A stretch of 64,000 bases of DNA, taken from Tomocerus qinae (lineage: Eukaryota; Arthropoda; Collembola; Entomobryomorpha; Tomoceridae). Shown piece after piece: positions 49,924 through 62,789 of this stretch (position 1 is its first letter; each line of letters opens with the position of its first letter). The notes below the pieces were generated by a model that saw only the letters and a list, made by a program, of their open reading frames with translations, was not told where the DNA came from and ran no database searches. Where the stretch lies: positions 30,713,930 to 30,777,929 of the forward strand of contig CM034549.1 in assembly GCA_020055645.1 (NCBI GenBank), given 5' to 3'. A program made the translations under genes and the position numbers.

Positions 49924-52900
49924 CTTGAGTTAGAGATTTATCCTTTGATGTAAAATTAATGAGAAGATAAGTTTAAATACGTACAAATGTAACGTACGAG
50001 TTGAGATTTTGTATTTCAAGATGAGTCTGTAGTAAATACTAAAACCACTTAGGTTAGTAGTTAAGTAAAAGGTTAACTGTAATTAGGCGATTGACTGTAG
50101 TATTGCTTTCCGTGTATGAGACACGAGAGAGTTGTTAGGGCTGCTTAATCTAGTTTGACTTGCAATGTGAAGAACGGATAAGAAATTCCATTTGACACAA
50201 TTTTCCGAAAAACTATTTTGCACTTGTGAGTAGACCGGTGTGGTAGTAATTGAAGTAGTTAAGTAGCTAGTGTGTATACTAGAGATACCCGTATGTATAT
50301 ATTTTGTGTCGCGGTGTAAGAAAACTTTGGGACGTGTCTATTTTTATCCTGGTTTTGTGACTATACGGAAATGAGTGTGTGAGAATAGGTAAGAGACGGA
50401 AGATAGTTAGTCAGTCAACACTGGTACGATGAGAGGAAAGAACGCAAGTTTAAAAACAATTGCCGTTAGCCATTAGTCAAAGTGTAGGAATCGTGAATCT
50501 TGATTTTTACTAATGGTTCGAGACATTTATTCTCTCTCCAATTTAAATTAACACAGGAGAACAATTCAACGTTAACTACTCGTAAATAACAGTGCACTGT
50601 GAGTTAATTCGCCAAATTCCTTCCTTTTTTCCGTTGAAATTAGGTAGGTTTTGTATTTTTTCTGGCTGTGTACTACAAGAACAAGTACAAGTAGAGTAAG
50701 TGAAAGATAAGCGTCTCAGTCCTCTTCGGTTCAGTCTCAATCTCAAATCTCGTTTTACGTCTTGTGTAGCTAAGACTCAATTTTTCTCCGAGTAGACGAG
50801 CTCTGCTATCTTTGATTTGATGGTGTATGTTGTAAGTTTATTTAGTTGTATAGCTGGAGACGAGACAGTCACAAATTAGCTATTTTCTTGGTTTAATTCA
50901 ATTAAATGGGAATGTAGTGTGTGTGTAGAAATTCAGGAAGAGGACAGAAAACAGACAATTGAGATTGAGAGTTAAGCCCAGAGCTTACGTTAGAATTTTT
51001 ATAGCACTACTTACTTTGAATTTGCTTTTAGTGCTCTTAATTCACTTGTTGCGTTGCTCCTTCTCCAGATCAAATTGGATCTGACGCGGTTCTTGTATAG
51101 TGGAATGTAAGTCTAGTACACAAATCCAGTAAAATTTTGAATCAATGAATTTTCAGCAGAGTAGATTATAATTCTTGTGTTCTTCCTCGTGTCAGGAGTT
51201 AACAAGTGGAGTGTGTTAGTGCAAAGTGTGGAATTCCTTGGTTTGTTGTTGTTGAGAAGGAAGGAGAGGAAAAAGAGTGTGTCGTGTCGTCTTTGCCGGC
51301 TGAGATTAAAATGCTCCTATCCTGCATGCATCCCCGTTTGTTTTACTGAATACCTGCACTAATAGTACTTGCATTAAAAGTCTAAGCAACAACGTGTGAT
51401 GTTGTCCTGTGTTGATAGTGATGTTAAGTTAATGCGGGTTGTCTTCTCCCTAGCCACTATGCACGAATTATTTTTTTCTGAACATACAAATGTGTATATA
51501 ACTCATACATTAATTTGCCTAGCTTATTGTTAGCTCTTTTCATATCCTTCACTCACTCATTGCACATCACATCGTTGCATTGCATTCACATACTAACTCA
51601 CTCGACTTCCCATGCATGTCTACTTTGTGCACTACACTATAAGTTCCTATACGATACGCCTCCTTGATTTACTTTACTTATATTACACACAGATAAAATA
51701 TTTTCGTATTATGTAAAAATCTCTCTATGCACTGCTACTGTCTGTCTCAATGTAATTCAAACATTATTAAAAAGATATTTCCCTACCTATAATGCCTATC
51801 TTCTATAATAGTGTCTATATATAGAAGAGCAAGAAGTGTGAGCAAAAAGAATTAATTTAGATTGTAATTGTAGTTATGTACGTGTATTATATTTAGAATT
51901 TGCTCCTTTTACATACATTTTATATACTGAGTTAGGAGAGAGATAGTGTTATAGAGATAGATGGATAGGGAGATAGACGCCTTTATACGCCCAAACCCAT
52001 AGATTAGTTGACTATTCTTCAGCTCAGTCTTTTATGTAGTCGTGGCAAGTTGTGTTTAGAGAGAATCCTCAGCTCGGGAAATCAGCCTAACGCAACGAGT
52101 GGATACACCCCAAAGAGCTGGAGAGGATTTTTGGATGGCTGTTGGCACTCGACCGACAAGACAACCGACGAAAAATATGCTACATCATATTACTACATAC
52201 ACATGTACAGAGATATCCACAAAGGCTTCAATCCCCCATCGCATAAACATAAAGGAAGAACAACAACACTTTAACTATTCACTTTAACTAACATTCGCAT
52301 ATTATTATTATCTCACCCATCCCTGCTCCATCACACTCACTTTTTTGTCCTCATCCAGTCCTCATCAGTGCATATTATTGTAGAATTTATGATTCAGAAC
52401 CCTCAACAAACAAAGAATAATTATTATTACTAATTTTAACAGATGAAGGATTTCAGTCACAATTTCGTTGATTCTGGTTCATTTTAATTACAAGCTAAAG
52501 GGTTGGTTGGACCTTGACTTTATATGCGCAGGATGTGTCAATATTATCATGAGAGTAGATACTATTAAAAATTTGTGTCACACCATTTGACCTGAACTCT
52601 TCGAGACGTGTGTTGTCAGCTGTGACGTACGTGTGACTTGTCTGGTTTGTTCAAAGAAACAGAAGGGAGAACGTCTTTAGGTAGATTTATGCATGTAGTA
52701 ATTATTTTCGACCTGAGATGAGAAGAGGAGTAGAGATATAGACATGTGGGTTGCTTTTCTCTTGAGATGAGATCGGATTAGACTTATTCAAATGAGACAG
52801 AGCTTAGTGAGTCAAGATAGATTGGATATTTCAATTGAGATCTGTGTTTTCGTACTTTGCCTTGGCTCCACTTCAATAAGACAAACACAATTAAAGCCGA

Positions 52901-55900
52901 CAATCGTGTGGTTCAGTGTGGCGTGTCCGTGTGGTCTGTCCACTCACATTCTACTTACCATCGTAAATAATAACTTTAGCTTTACAACGTACATTTCCTT
53001 TGGCTTTGATTCACAGTTTCTTGGGTCGCTCGTCGTCGGGCGTGCTTGGAAATCTTATTTAGTAGTAAATGTTATCTTAGAGGTACATATGAAAATGTTC
53101 TGCATGACGTAGGTAGAACTACATGTGCGGAATCCTGCTCATTTATCATTTTTCTATTGTGTTATGAATGTAAAATTAAATAATATGTCCACGTACTTAG
53201 TAGACACAGCAGAGGGTTTAATAAATGATTCCATGTACCTTTGTTTTGAGTCAGCGTTTCACAAAGAATGTCCTACGCAAACATAATTCCATTACATTCT
53301 TCACCCAAACTTGGCTATTGACCCTTTAGGCTGCTGTATTTGGAGATCCAAGTATTAGATTTCTAAATTATTGGCTTTGTTTCATAAATGCACGAAGAAT
53401 CATGAATTAAATACCAGTCTTTGGATTGTACCCTCATGTAAATGGACACACACGTAAGTAGCGTAGGCTGTGACAGTCAAGAATGGTAAGTCAAGCTAAA
53501 TTACATTCTATACAGGGTCACAAGTCACAAGTCCGTAGCAATAGTGTAAATAGTAGATTAACGCAGATAAACTAATGACGATATGTGATACTACACTTAC
53601 TCAAACATAGATACATTATCCTTAGGATTATCATTACCCCTTTTGTTAACAGTATTTTATATATGGATACCTACGCCTTTGTCTTCCGTCCTAAAAGATA
53701 CTTATAGGTACTACTATACTTTACAATTACTCTATACGATATGACTCAAAGCTTATTTATTGTCTGTTTTCATTTATTTGACTTCACTGGGTTGGGTTCA
53801 GTCAGATGGGTTAGGCTGGACCCGACATGGCCTACCTGAACAAAAAACTAAATAGGAAAGGTTTAAGATTGATTACTACCAATATGGAAAGGGTAGGTAG
53901 GTGCTGGACTTTGTTGGCTGTGAACTATAGTCACTCAGCATACTTTGCACATTTACACTCTTTCTATACTTGGATTCATGACAGGAAAAATCTTTCTTCT
54001 TTCATCTTCACTTATCTTAAGGGCATACAGGTGCACTCTTTGACTACCAAATTAATCTATTCTCCTTATTCTCTGTCTCTCCCCGTTCTACTTTCATTTC
54101 AACCATCTTATGAAATACACATTACAACAAAATAAACACAAACTTGATGGACATTACGATCTCATAGTGGCTATTAAATCTTTTCGAGAAGGTATCTACC
54201 AAAAATAAAATCTCTTCTTAGTAATTACATTGATACATTACGACTGTTATTAACATGACTAACATTTAGTTGTTCGTAAAGAAATTCATTTTCAAAAATA
54301 TGCTGTTCAAAAAATTACCTACCCCTTTCATTGCCTTTGAAATATTCCTTCCTTACAATGTCTATTATCCGTGTATACGAGATTTAAGAACCTTAAGATA
54401 CATAGAAAAGAATATATACAGGTGGTTCGGGTAGTGAAAGAATGAGAGTCAATGTACCTATAGAGAAAGGATCATTACGTAGATTCCTACATAATGCAGA
54501 GCAGAATACGGTCCTTGCCAAATGAGTTCACCGTATTGTAATACACGATACCTTGTAAATACAAATAGGGTCAGCCGTTTTGCATTTTCAAATTGAATGG
54601 TAATGGCAATTTGCTATAGTAGTTCCATTTACATTGTATTATAAGTATGTACCCAAAATAGCTATGGCAGTAGCAATATTAGTACTTGGTGTTTGAAAAC
54701 GGTGAACGAACGTGTTCAGTCAGATATTTTGAAATGCATGAAATAAATGTGTTCACCGTAGCAAACACATTTATTAAGAGCTTGGATCAGTTATAGTAAA
54801 ATAAATGGAAGTTGTTTTAAATAGAGACGAGACGCTACTAATATTCGCCTTCGTCTACGGTGCATGGTAGTTAACGATAGAATAGTAAGACAAGGGATAG
54901 GAATTAGGAAGCAGTAAAAGAATGAAAATGTGTTTAAAGCTTTTAGCTGAAAAATCTCTGAAAGTCAGAAGTACTAATGATGTGCTAGCCAAATTCTGTG
55001 TCGCGTGCCGAACCGAATCCAAGGAACTTATTTTTTCTTCTTATTTCTTGGCTGAGACTCGTGCCAACATTTCATTGCCTTCTTCTCTGCTTTTCTCATT
55101 TGTTTTCTTACATCCAGTCTCGTTTTGCAGTACTGTTCAATGTAGTTGGTTTACATGCACCTAGACAAGCAGGGATGTTTGAGATGGTGTTACCAGTCGG
55201 AGGAGTAGCACACTACAGTGCACTGCACAGTGTGTAGTAGTGTATGGATGGACTGCCTAGCGAATTCGACGGACGAAAGCCATTTCAGTCTTCCTTGCAG
55301 TTATAACTTGAATTCTATTTTCCTCTATTGTAACAAGTCCCCCTGCACTTTGTGCCCAGAACGCATTTGCTATAAAATACATCAAACATAAATAATTATT
55401 TCTCTATACCAGCTATAAGTACAAGCAGTGAAGTAGAGTTCACAGCTTTTTTGGGAATGCAATGGGCCATAGTATGAGATTAAGAAGCCAGAGTAAAGTA
55501 GCTTTTGTTAAATTAAAGCTGTCATTGCCCCATAGCTAAAGTCTTGAACATTCTTGCGTAATGTTTTGGAATTGTTATTTACCTAAGTAATCTAGCTTAT
55601 TTGGCTTTCAAATTGCTTACAAACTGATAGCACGTCTGTCTACTGCTAAAACTCCGATCTACTATACTACTTGCCTGCTATACTTACAGCCGCAGCCTGT
55701 CGTTTAAATTCACAAATCGCAAACAGTTGTACTTCCATGATGTGAATTGGGGCTGAACTGTGAACTGACTGAACCCAGTTAAGTTGCAGTTGCTGTACTT
55801 ATTACACCAATCTAATAAGACTTCTAACAAGACTAGAAGTCAAAACAATCGGTGGTCGGACAGGGTTTTAATTGCAAAACATATTTGGGTATGGGGATGG

Positions 55901-57140
55901 ATACTATCCATATCCATAATGTTAGGAAGGTAAACTTTAAATTATATACAAGTGTACTACTACTATCACTGATCACTGGTAAAACGTATTATAGTTTTAC
56001 CTAATCATAATGAGTGTTCGATGACCAGCCGGTTAGCCGGCTATAATGGTCAGGTTAAAATGGCTAGCCGGCTGGCAAAATACCCTTGTTAGCCGGCGGA
56101 TAAAAAGGCTAAATTGGTTAAAATGGTCAAAAATAAAATATACGTAAAATGGGGCAAAGTAAAACCCTATCCTTGATCTACACCAAAGTTTAAACTAATT
56201 TTGTTTAAGGTGGGGTTCATTGTTTCATAGCGGAATCTATAGTCTGCGACAAAATTTAAAAAAATAGGGCGTGCGCGCAAATTGTGAATGAGAAGGAATT
56301 GCTGCGAGTAGTTGAGTTGTTTTGATGGTTGCGGAGCTTTTGTTTGTAAAGAAATTGTTTGTGGACGTCTCCTTGTTCTTCCCACAAAATTTTTCGCAGT
56401 AATTATCAAAAATTTTACATGGAAAATCGCATTTTCCAAATTGCGAAACTTCAGGACATTGTGCAGAGGTGAAATAAATTTCAAAAAAAGACGATCAAAA
56501 TGTCTATCTAACTTGAAGCCGCTTTTTTCAGTTTTCATCATTTAAACAGTAAATAAAATTTATATACATTTCTGCAATGCATTTCTCCTACTCAAATTAA
56601 ATTCAAATTTTCAGCTTTCGAAAAATGTTTTTGAAATTTTGGCCTTCGGGTTCGATAGAGAAATATGCGTAAATTTCAAAAGTGTCAATTTTATTACTAT
56701 ACTCTTTGCCGTTCTCTCTGAATCTGGAATTTGCGAACAATAAACCCACCCTTAAGGAGGACCTACATACTTACAATCTACAAATCAATCTTCTGGTCAC
56801 AATTCTTCCAACTAAATTTGAGAATTAATTTGTTTGAGAAGAGAGTACACAGAGCAAAATGGTGCCAGTCTATTTTTATTCATTTGTTGGACGCTGTGGC
56901 TTGAAGTTTGAACTCCTGTGCTGCAAAATCAAGGAGGTTTCAAGGATATGGACATTTTTAGCCACAAGTTTAATCAAATGTGTTGACTGGCTGAGCGGAT
57001 CAGGTGACTTAAACCAAGTGTGCTGATCGGCTAGGCCATAGCTTCACAGCCATTTATAGCATCCCATTTCTGATATTAAAGTCTTGACACAACACGGTAG
57101 ATGGCCTCTATTCTGTGAGATAGGCCATTTATAATGTACA
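49924..57140. other. 7.2-kb gene-poor region upstream of the Hairy-type gene
   Basis: Holds the promoter and probably the 5' UTR and enhancers of the HES gene, but no further gene that I can support. Open frames here lack motifs and splice context. Visible features: a Su(H)-like TGTGAGAA at 50378 and a cluster of AGCCGGCTA/AGCCGGTTA motifs at 56025-56100. Nothing else stands out. Confidence 0.5.
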
Positions 57141-57217
57141 TTTTTTGGTGATATTCCACTTTCTTCCCATTTTGGAAGGCTGTAAAGTGGGAAGGAAGTG
57201 GAATATCGTCAAAAAAA
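57141..57217. repeat. 30-bp imperfect hairpin
   Basis: TTTTTTGGTGATATTCCACT pairs with AGTGGAATATCGTCAAAAAA, and CTTCCCA with TGGGAAG, leaving a loop of about 15 nt. It sits near the start of the repeat-rich right end of the window. Confidence 0.6.
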
Positions 57218-57398
57218 TACTTCACTTTTTTAGATGACAATATGAAAAACATTTTTTATCTCTAAGTTTTCCATTAAGTTATTAGTTAAAAAGCCTTTGC
57301 GACTTGAAAAATTTCATAATTATTTACATCTAAATTGCCACAGCTTTAAATTTTCCCGCACATGAAATAATGGGATCCTTAAAAGATAGTGGAATTAA

Positions 57399-57837
57399 GG
57401 TTGCTCATCACGCCTGCATAGCAACCGCATGGGCCTATCTAAATGCGTGTTAAAAAATGCTTTACATCAAGCTTACGGCCCGAAGATTACGGCCAATTTT
57501 TATGAGACTTACATTTTTGGAATCCTGGACTATCGAGGAACACAGGAGGGCGGATGGACTTTTGATATTATTGCTTTAAATGGTGCAAAAAAATCAACAT
57601 TGTATAAAAACTAAAACTGATTCACGTTTTTTGGAATTCGATTTTTTTTAAAGCATTTAAAGCAATAATATCAAAAATCCATTCTCCCTCCTGTGTTCCT
57701 CGATATTCCAGGATTCCAAAAATGTAAGTCTCATAAAAATCGGTCGTAATCTTCGGGCCGTAAGCTTGATGTAAAGCATTTTTTAACACGCATTTAGATA
57801 GGCCCATGTGGTTGCTATGCAGGCGTGATGAGCAACC
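57399..57837. mobile_element. TTAA-flanked inverted-repeat element, 439 bp (non-autonomous)
   Basis: TTAA lies at 57395-57398 and 57838-57841. The ends begin GGTTGCTCATCACGCCTGCA and the arms (about 205 bp) pair almost fully, so both strands encode the same spurious 60-residue ORF. TTAA target use points to mobilisation by a piggyBac-type transposase, but the ends do not match those of the piggyBac element at 16728, so another helper is needed. Its arms are homologous to the inner part of the palindrome at 59718-60707. Confidence 0.75.
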
Positions 57838-57840
57838 TTA

Positions 57841-57923
57841 ATGTTTTCAATAATGTACCCCAACGCATACCTCCATGTACTTTTAGCACATGAAGGTATG
57901 CATTGGAGTACATTATTGAAAAC
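57841..57923. repeat. Dispersed hairpin element, copy 3
   Basis: Same core as the copies at 32457 and 33063 (TTTTCAATAATGTACCCCAA / GTACATTATTGAAAAC). It directly abuts the right TTAA of the preceding element. Confidence 0.75.
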
Positions 57924-58180
57924 CTCAAAGGACTCCGCTCATGACTCTTCAATGTACAGTATGGCGTAAGGGTAGTCTAGGGGTCCACTGACGAATATTT
58001 AAAACTAACCGCAAAGCAAGGTACCTTATTCTTGGGAAAAACAATCAACACTTAGCCGAATGTTTTAGGCGTCCCCGCCGCAGTGTCTAACTATCCGTCT
58101 CTTTGACGAGGCGGCTTCCCTTGCTGGTTTGTAATGCTATGATTTGGCGCTGCTGATGAAGTGTGAAAATATATAAGCCT

Positions 58181-58710
58181 GGTGGAGACAGAATTTGCTC
58201 CTCCGGAGACAGATTTTGGACCTGAGACTCTTAACTCATTCACTGTTTCACAACGTGAAACGCAAAGTCGAATGAGTATAAGTGTCTTAACTAGCGTAAG
58301 GGTTATTTTACTACAGGAAAATCGACAAAAAGAGTAGCTCAAGTGGTATGAATTTCACACACCAGTATACAAAGCATCTCTTTTCCAAAACCAAATCTCA
58401 CCAAAAGTCATCGTTTGTTTGGGTATACTTAATGGTAGTCCCATTGGGCCTTACTTTTTTAATGTAAATGTAAATGGAGACTGATATGAGCGATTGGCTT
58501 TATGCATTGCACAACTAAAGGACAGCTTATTGAGCACCTTTGGTTAGCAAAAAGTTGTATTAAAATTGCTCTATACTAGTAAAATAGCCAATTCCTTAGT
58601 TCAAATATTTATACTCATTCGAACTTTGCGCTTTACGTTGTAAATCAGTTGAAGAGTTAAAAGACTGTGGCCCAAAATTTTGGCTCCGGGAGACAAAATC
58701 TGCCTCCAAC
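58181..58710. repeat. Inverted repeat, about 105-bp arms with 330-bp spacer
   Basis: The left arm (58181-58283) and the complement of the right arm (58609-58710) share TGGAG-CAGA, CCGGAG, TTTTGG, CTTTTAACTC/CTCTTAACTC, ACAACGT, CGCAAAG and TCGAATGAGTATAA. Estimated identity by eye is around 80%. No ORF. Probably an aged non-autonomous element. Confidence 0.6.
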
Positions 58711-59717
58711 TTGTTCTCGACTTTCCCGTTATAGTGGCGTTTGCGACGAAAATAGTAAGGGAACCTCCTTTTCGCTAATTAGATCTAGCGTTTATTTTCG
58801 AAAACAAAGTCACCTTGTTTAGCGGGATTTTAAATATCGCTAGGTCAGTCTATTAACTACCAATTCCTTATACATGCAAATTCCTATGAGTACTGTTTAA
58901 TGTACCATACTGTATATATGCTACTGGATTATGTAGAAAGAAGGAAATTTTACATCTACCGCCTTGTCTATACCCTATCCTCGTTCTCTTCTAGGACATT
59001 CGGTATTCGATTGGATCACCGCCGACTTTGAATGATATTCTATCGTGTTAGCTGTCGATAGCATTTACCGCACTTGGAAATAATAAACAGCAAGCAGAAC
59101 TCACTTGACCGTCAACATTGACATGAATAGTTGTCAAAAGTAGTCAAATCAACAGTCAACAAGTGCAAGTGACAGAAGAGGAAATCCACATTATATTCGT
59201 CTACGTTGATCGTTATTCGTATTCGTAAACTCTTTCCCTCAGCCAGCAGGTCATTAATGCTGTAAGCTTTTGCAGCAGTAAAATTTTTACGTTTTATCAT
59301 CAAAATAAAAAATGTCAAAGGTAAAAGTTCTGAAAGTGACACCATTTACTATGTTCATGAAACACCGTAAAATCCAGCTTAGTCATGAAGGTGTCAAATT
59401 TGAGGGAGGATGGAAAGATTATGCTGAACATCTCAATGAAGAATGGGCGGTAAGCTAACAGCCAAGATGTTGAATGTTTTTCTTGAGTTCGTAAAAAAAG
59501 ACGCATCGAACTATTTTTGGCGGGGAGTGGGAACATTTTTAGCTCGCCTGAATAAGGCAGCTTATAGAACCGCACAGTCTGTCCGTACGTCCGTCCGTCC
59601 CCACGATAACTTTCGAAAGCAATGATGAATATTGACCAAACTTGCCAAAAACAATGCCTATGGGCCACTGACGATCCCTATTGAATTGGGGGTCAATCGG
59701 TTCATTGGTTGCTGAGA

Positions 59718-60707
59718 TATTATTGTTTCGCTTTAACTTCTAACACAATGGATACAATGGAAACAATGAAACACCATCACTAATTGGATATTTTGTATTG
59801 TGTTGCTAATTGCTTTTTAATTGCCTTTCCTCGACGCTCGGCGAAGCGAATGCAGTAGTGAATGTGTTGTAGACAGCAGCTCGATGGCGGGGACAATAAA
59901 ACTGGCGAAGTTGTATCTTCAATATACCGAACCCAGATTATAATACACAATCTCACACGCAAAGTACCAGTAATAAACAACATATAAAGAAGCTTACCAC
60001 GCATGCCTGCATACCAAACCACATAGACCTTGCTAAATGCATGTTAAATAATGTTTTACATCTGGCTTTATTCCTCCCGAAGGATAAGTCCGATTTTATG
60101 GAACTTAAATATTTTGAATCCTGAACTATGGAGAAATACTCGAGGGTTGCTGGATTTTTGATACCATTGTTTTAAATGTTTAAAAAATATCAAATTCCAA
60201 AAAAAAGTGGACCTAGTTTTCGTCTTTATAGAATGTTCACTTTTTGCACCATTTAAAGCAACGATATAAAAAATCCAGCAACCCTCGTGTGTTCCTCGAT
60301 ACTCCAGGATTCCAAATATTTAAGTCCCATAAAAATCGGACTTATCCTTCGGGAGGAATAAAGCCAGATGTAAAACATTATTTAACATGCATTTAGCAAG
60401 GTCGTGGTTGGTATGCAGGCATGCGTGGTAAGCTTCTTAATATGTTGTTTATTACTGGTACTTTGCGTGTGAGATTGTGTATTATAATCTGGGTTCGGTA
60501 TATTGAAGATACAACTTCGCCAGTTTTATTGTCCCCGCCATCGAGCTGCTGTCTACAACACATTCACTACTGCATTCGCTTCGCCGAGCGTCGAGGAAAG
60601 GCAATTAAAAAGCAATTAGCAACACAATACAAAATATCCAATTAGTGATGGTGTTTCATTGTTTCCATTGTGTCCATTGTGTTAGAAGTTAAAGCGAAAC
60701 AATAATA
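59718..60707. repeat. 990-bp near-perfect palindrome, arms about 490 bp
   Basis: Base pairs sum to 120425 at both points I checked (59718/60707 and 59991/60434), so arms align without net gaps over 490 bp. The ends are TATTATTGTTTCGC. The inner 200 bp of each arm resembles the TTAA element at 57399. The symmetric ORFs of 74-80 codons on the two strands are copies of each other and not genes. It interrupts copy A after GCTGAGA; copy B shows the empty site (GCTGAGATACCGCGCG). Confidence 0.88.
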
Positions 60708-61199
60708 CCGCAATACCGCGCGCTCACTTTGTCTTTATTTTGATAGTCAAAGTGAAAATTTGGCATTGAATGGACAATAAAAAGTTCAATTGCGTTTCCT
60801 ATAAATTGTTAGTTGGATAGTATAAAATATTTCAATCCGCTTCTACCAAATTTGAGATTTTATATTAAAGCAAATAAAACCTATAAATAACTATTAAAAA
60901 TTGGCAAAAAATTTATTTTGGATTTTTATTTAATTTTATAGTCAAATTTCTATTTTTTGTTTTCCTTTAAATTACAGTTGCTAAGGTATTTATTTTATGA
61001 AAATATCTAACCCCCTTACTGTATTAAAGCCGTCAATTGTTTACTTAATAGTATAAAATATTTTACTCCGCTTCCTATCTACCAAATTTAAAATTTTATA
61101 ATAAAGCAAATAAAACCGGAAAATAACTATTAGACGATGGAAATAAATCTGTTTTTGATTTATATGCAAATTGAGAGTCAAATTTACATTTTTCGAATT

Positions 61200-61430
61200 G
61201 CTTTTCATTATGATAGTCAATATTAACCGATTTTGATTTTCTATTGATTTTGATACTCAAAATTAATCAACTTTGATTTTTTGTTTATTTTGATACTCAA
61301 TTATAGTCAATTTTGATTGTTAGTTTATTTTGATACTCAATCTTAACCAATTTTGATATTCTGCTTATTTTCAGTCAACAATTATCTTTTTTGATTTTCT
61401 GTCAATTTTGATAGTGAACATTATTCAATT
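61200..61430. repeat. 40-bp A/T-rich tandem array in copy A
   Basis: Diverged units built on TTTTGATTTTCTGTTGATTT and GATA(G/C)TCAA. Older-looking than the array in copy B. Confidence 0.6.
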
Positions 61431-61751
61431 TGAGACTTCATAATAAAGCAAATAAAAGTGGAAAACAACTATTAGACGATGGAAAATGTCGAATTTTCAA
61501 ATGATATAGCTTCGTTTTGGCTGCGTTACAATTGTATATGTTAAAGATCATGTCAGTTTTCAAATATCCTTATATCAATGTCTGAATTTTTAATATGTCG
61601 TAGCTACATATATGAAGACTCAATTCTGAAAGTTTGATCAAAATCCGCACCCTCGGTCTTGTGTTACGTGCGAGTACTTTTCCTCTACCAAAATGTGTAC
61701 ATGGTAACTTTACTCAGGCGAGCTTCTGTTACGGCTTGCTGTAGGTTTTTT

Positions 61752-62750
61752 AGCTCGCCTGAATAAGGCAGCTTATAGAACCGTCCGTCCGGACCCACGA
61801 TAATTTTCGAACGCATTGACCGAAGTTGACCAAATTAAGCATAAACAATGGCTATAGACTAGTGACGAACCCTATTGATTTTGGTTCAAATCGGTCCATA
61901 AGTTGCTGAGATACCGCGCGCTCACTTTGTCTTTATTTGATAGTCAAAGCAGAAAATGGGCCATAAAAATTTCAATTGTGTTTCCTACTAATTGTTAGCA
62001 GGATAGTATAAAACTCCGCTTCTACCAAATTTAATAAGATTTTATAATAACGTAAATAAAACTGCAAAATAATCATTATAGAACGAAAATGAATGAATTT
62101 CACATTTATATGCAAATTGATTGTCAAATTTCCATTTTGGATTTCCTTTTAATTTTGATAGTCATTATTAACCGAATTTAAATTTCTGTTGAATTTAATA
62201 CTCATAATCAATCAAAGTTGAATATCTGTTTATTTTCATAGTCAACATTAATGTGCTTTGATTTTCTGTTGATTTTCATAGTCAACATAATGTGCTTTGA
62301 TTTTCTGTTGATTTTTATTGTCAACATTAAAGTACTTTGATTTTCTGTTGATTTTTATAGTCAACCATAATGTACTTTTATTTTCTGTTGATTTTCATAG
62401 TCAACATTAATGTACTTTGATTTTCGGTTGATTTTCATTGTCAACATTAATCAGTTTTGATTTTCGGTTGATTTTCATCGTCAACATTAATCAATTTTGA
62501 TTTTCGTGGTCAACAATCATCAATTTTGATTTTGTGTTGATATTTCAAATGAAAGCTTCGTTTCCTTATAATACCAATGTCTGAGTTTTTAATATGTCGT
62601 AGATACATATATAAAGACTCAATTCTGAAAGTTTGATCAAAATCTGTACGCTCGGTTTTGAGTAACGTGCGAGAACTTTTCGCTACCAATATGTGTACAC
62701 GGTAAACTTTACTCAGGCGAGCTTCTGTTACGGCTTGCTGTAGGTTTTTA
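61752..62750. mobile_element. Tandem transposon-like repeat, copy B (about 1.0 kb)
   Basis: Same ends as copy A (AGCTCGCCTGAATAAGGCAG, TTTACTCAGGCGAGCT) and no palindrome insertion. Internal 40-bp array at 62140-62530. No ORF. The unit resembles a non-autonomous DNA element that has become tandem. Confidence 0.7.
62140..62530. repeat. 40-bp tandem array in copy B, about 9 units
   Basis: GTCAACATTAATGTGCTTTG followed by ATTTTCTGTTGATTTTCATA repeats every 39-40 bp (for example GTCAACA at 62241, 62281 and 62320). Confidence 0.8.
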
Positions 62751-62789
62751 AACTTTTGGCAGTAGCACTTTTTCGGACTTGTTGACTTG

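Larger units (their letters stand above)
59541..61751. mobile_element. Tandem transposon-like repeat, copy A (with a 990-bp insertion)
   Basis: Starts AGCTCGCCTGAATAAGGCAG and ends with TTACTCAGGCGAGCT (to 61724) plus TCTGTTACGGCTTGCTGTAGG. The first and last 15 bases are inverted repeats of each other (AGCTCGCCTGA-TAA). The interior holds a 40-bp A/T-rich tandem array (about 61200-61430). Without the palindrome it would be about 1.2 kb. Copy B follows at once in the same orientation. Confidence 0.7.

Noticed and set aside
49924..50500. Notch-response promoter of the HES gene
   Set aside because: Only one Su(H)-like octamer was found by eye; a single 8-mer in this length is expected by chance, so no regulatory site is called.
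56167..56541. 124-codon minus ORF
   Set aside because: No motif, and a long open frame also exists on the opposite strand. Not distinguishable from chance.
57429..57807. Two 61-codon ORFs with nearly the same peptide
   Set aside because: Produced by the inverted arms of the TTAA element; no start context or homologue.
59780..60645. Two similar ORFs of 74-80 codons on opposite strands
   Set aside because: They are the two arms of the 990-bp palindrome and so must be the same sequence.
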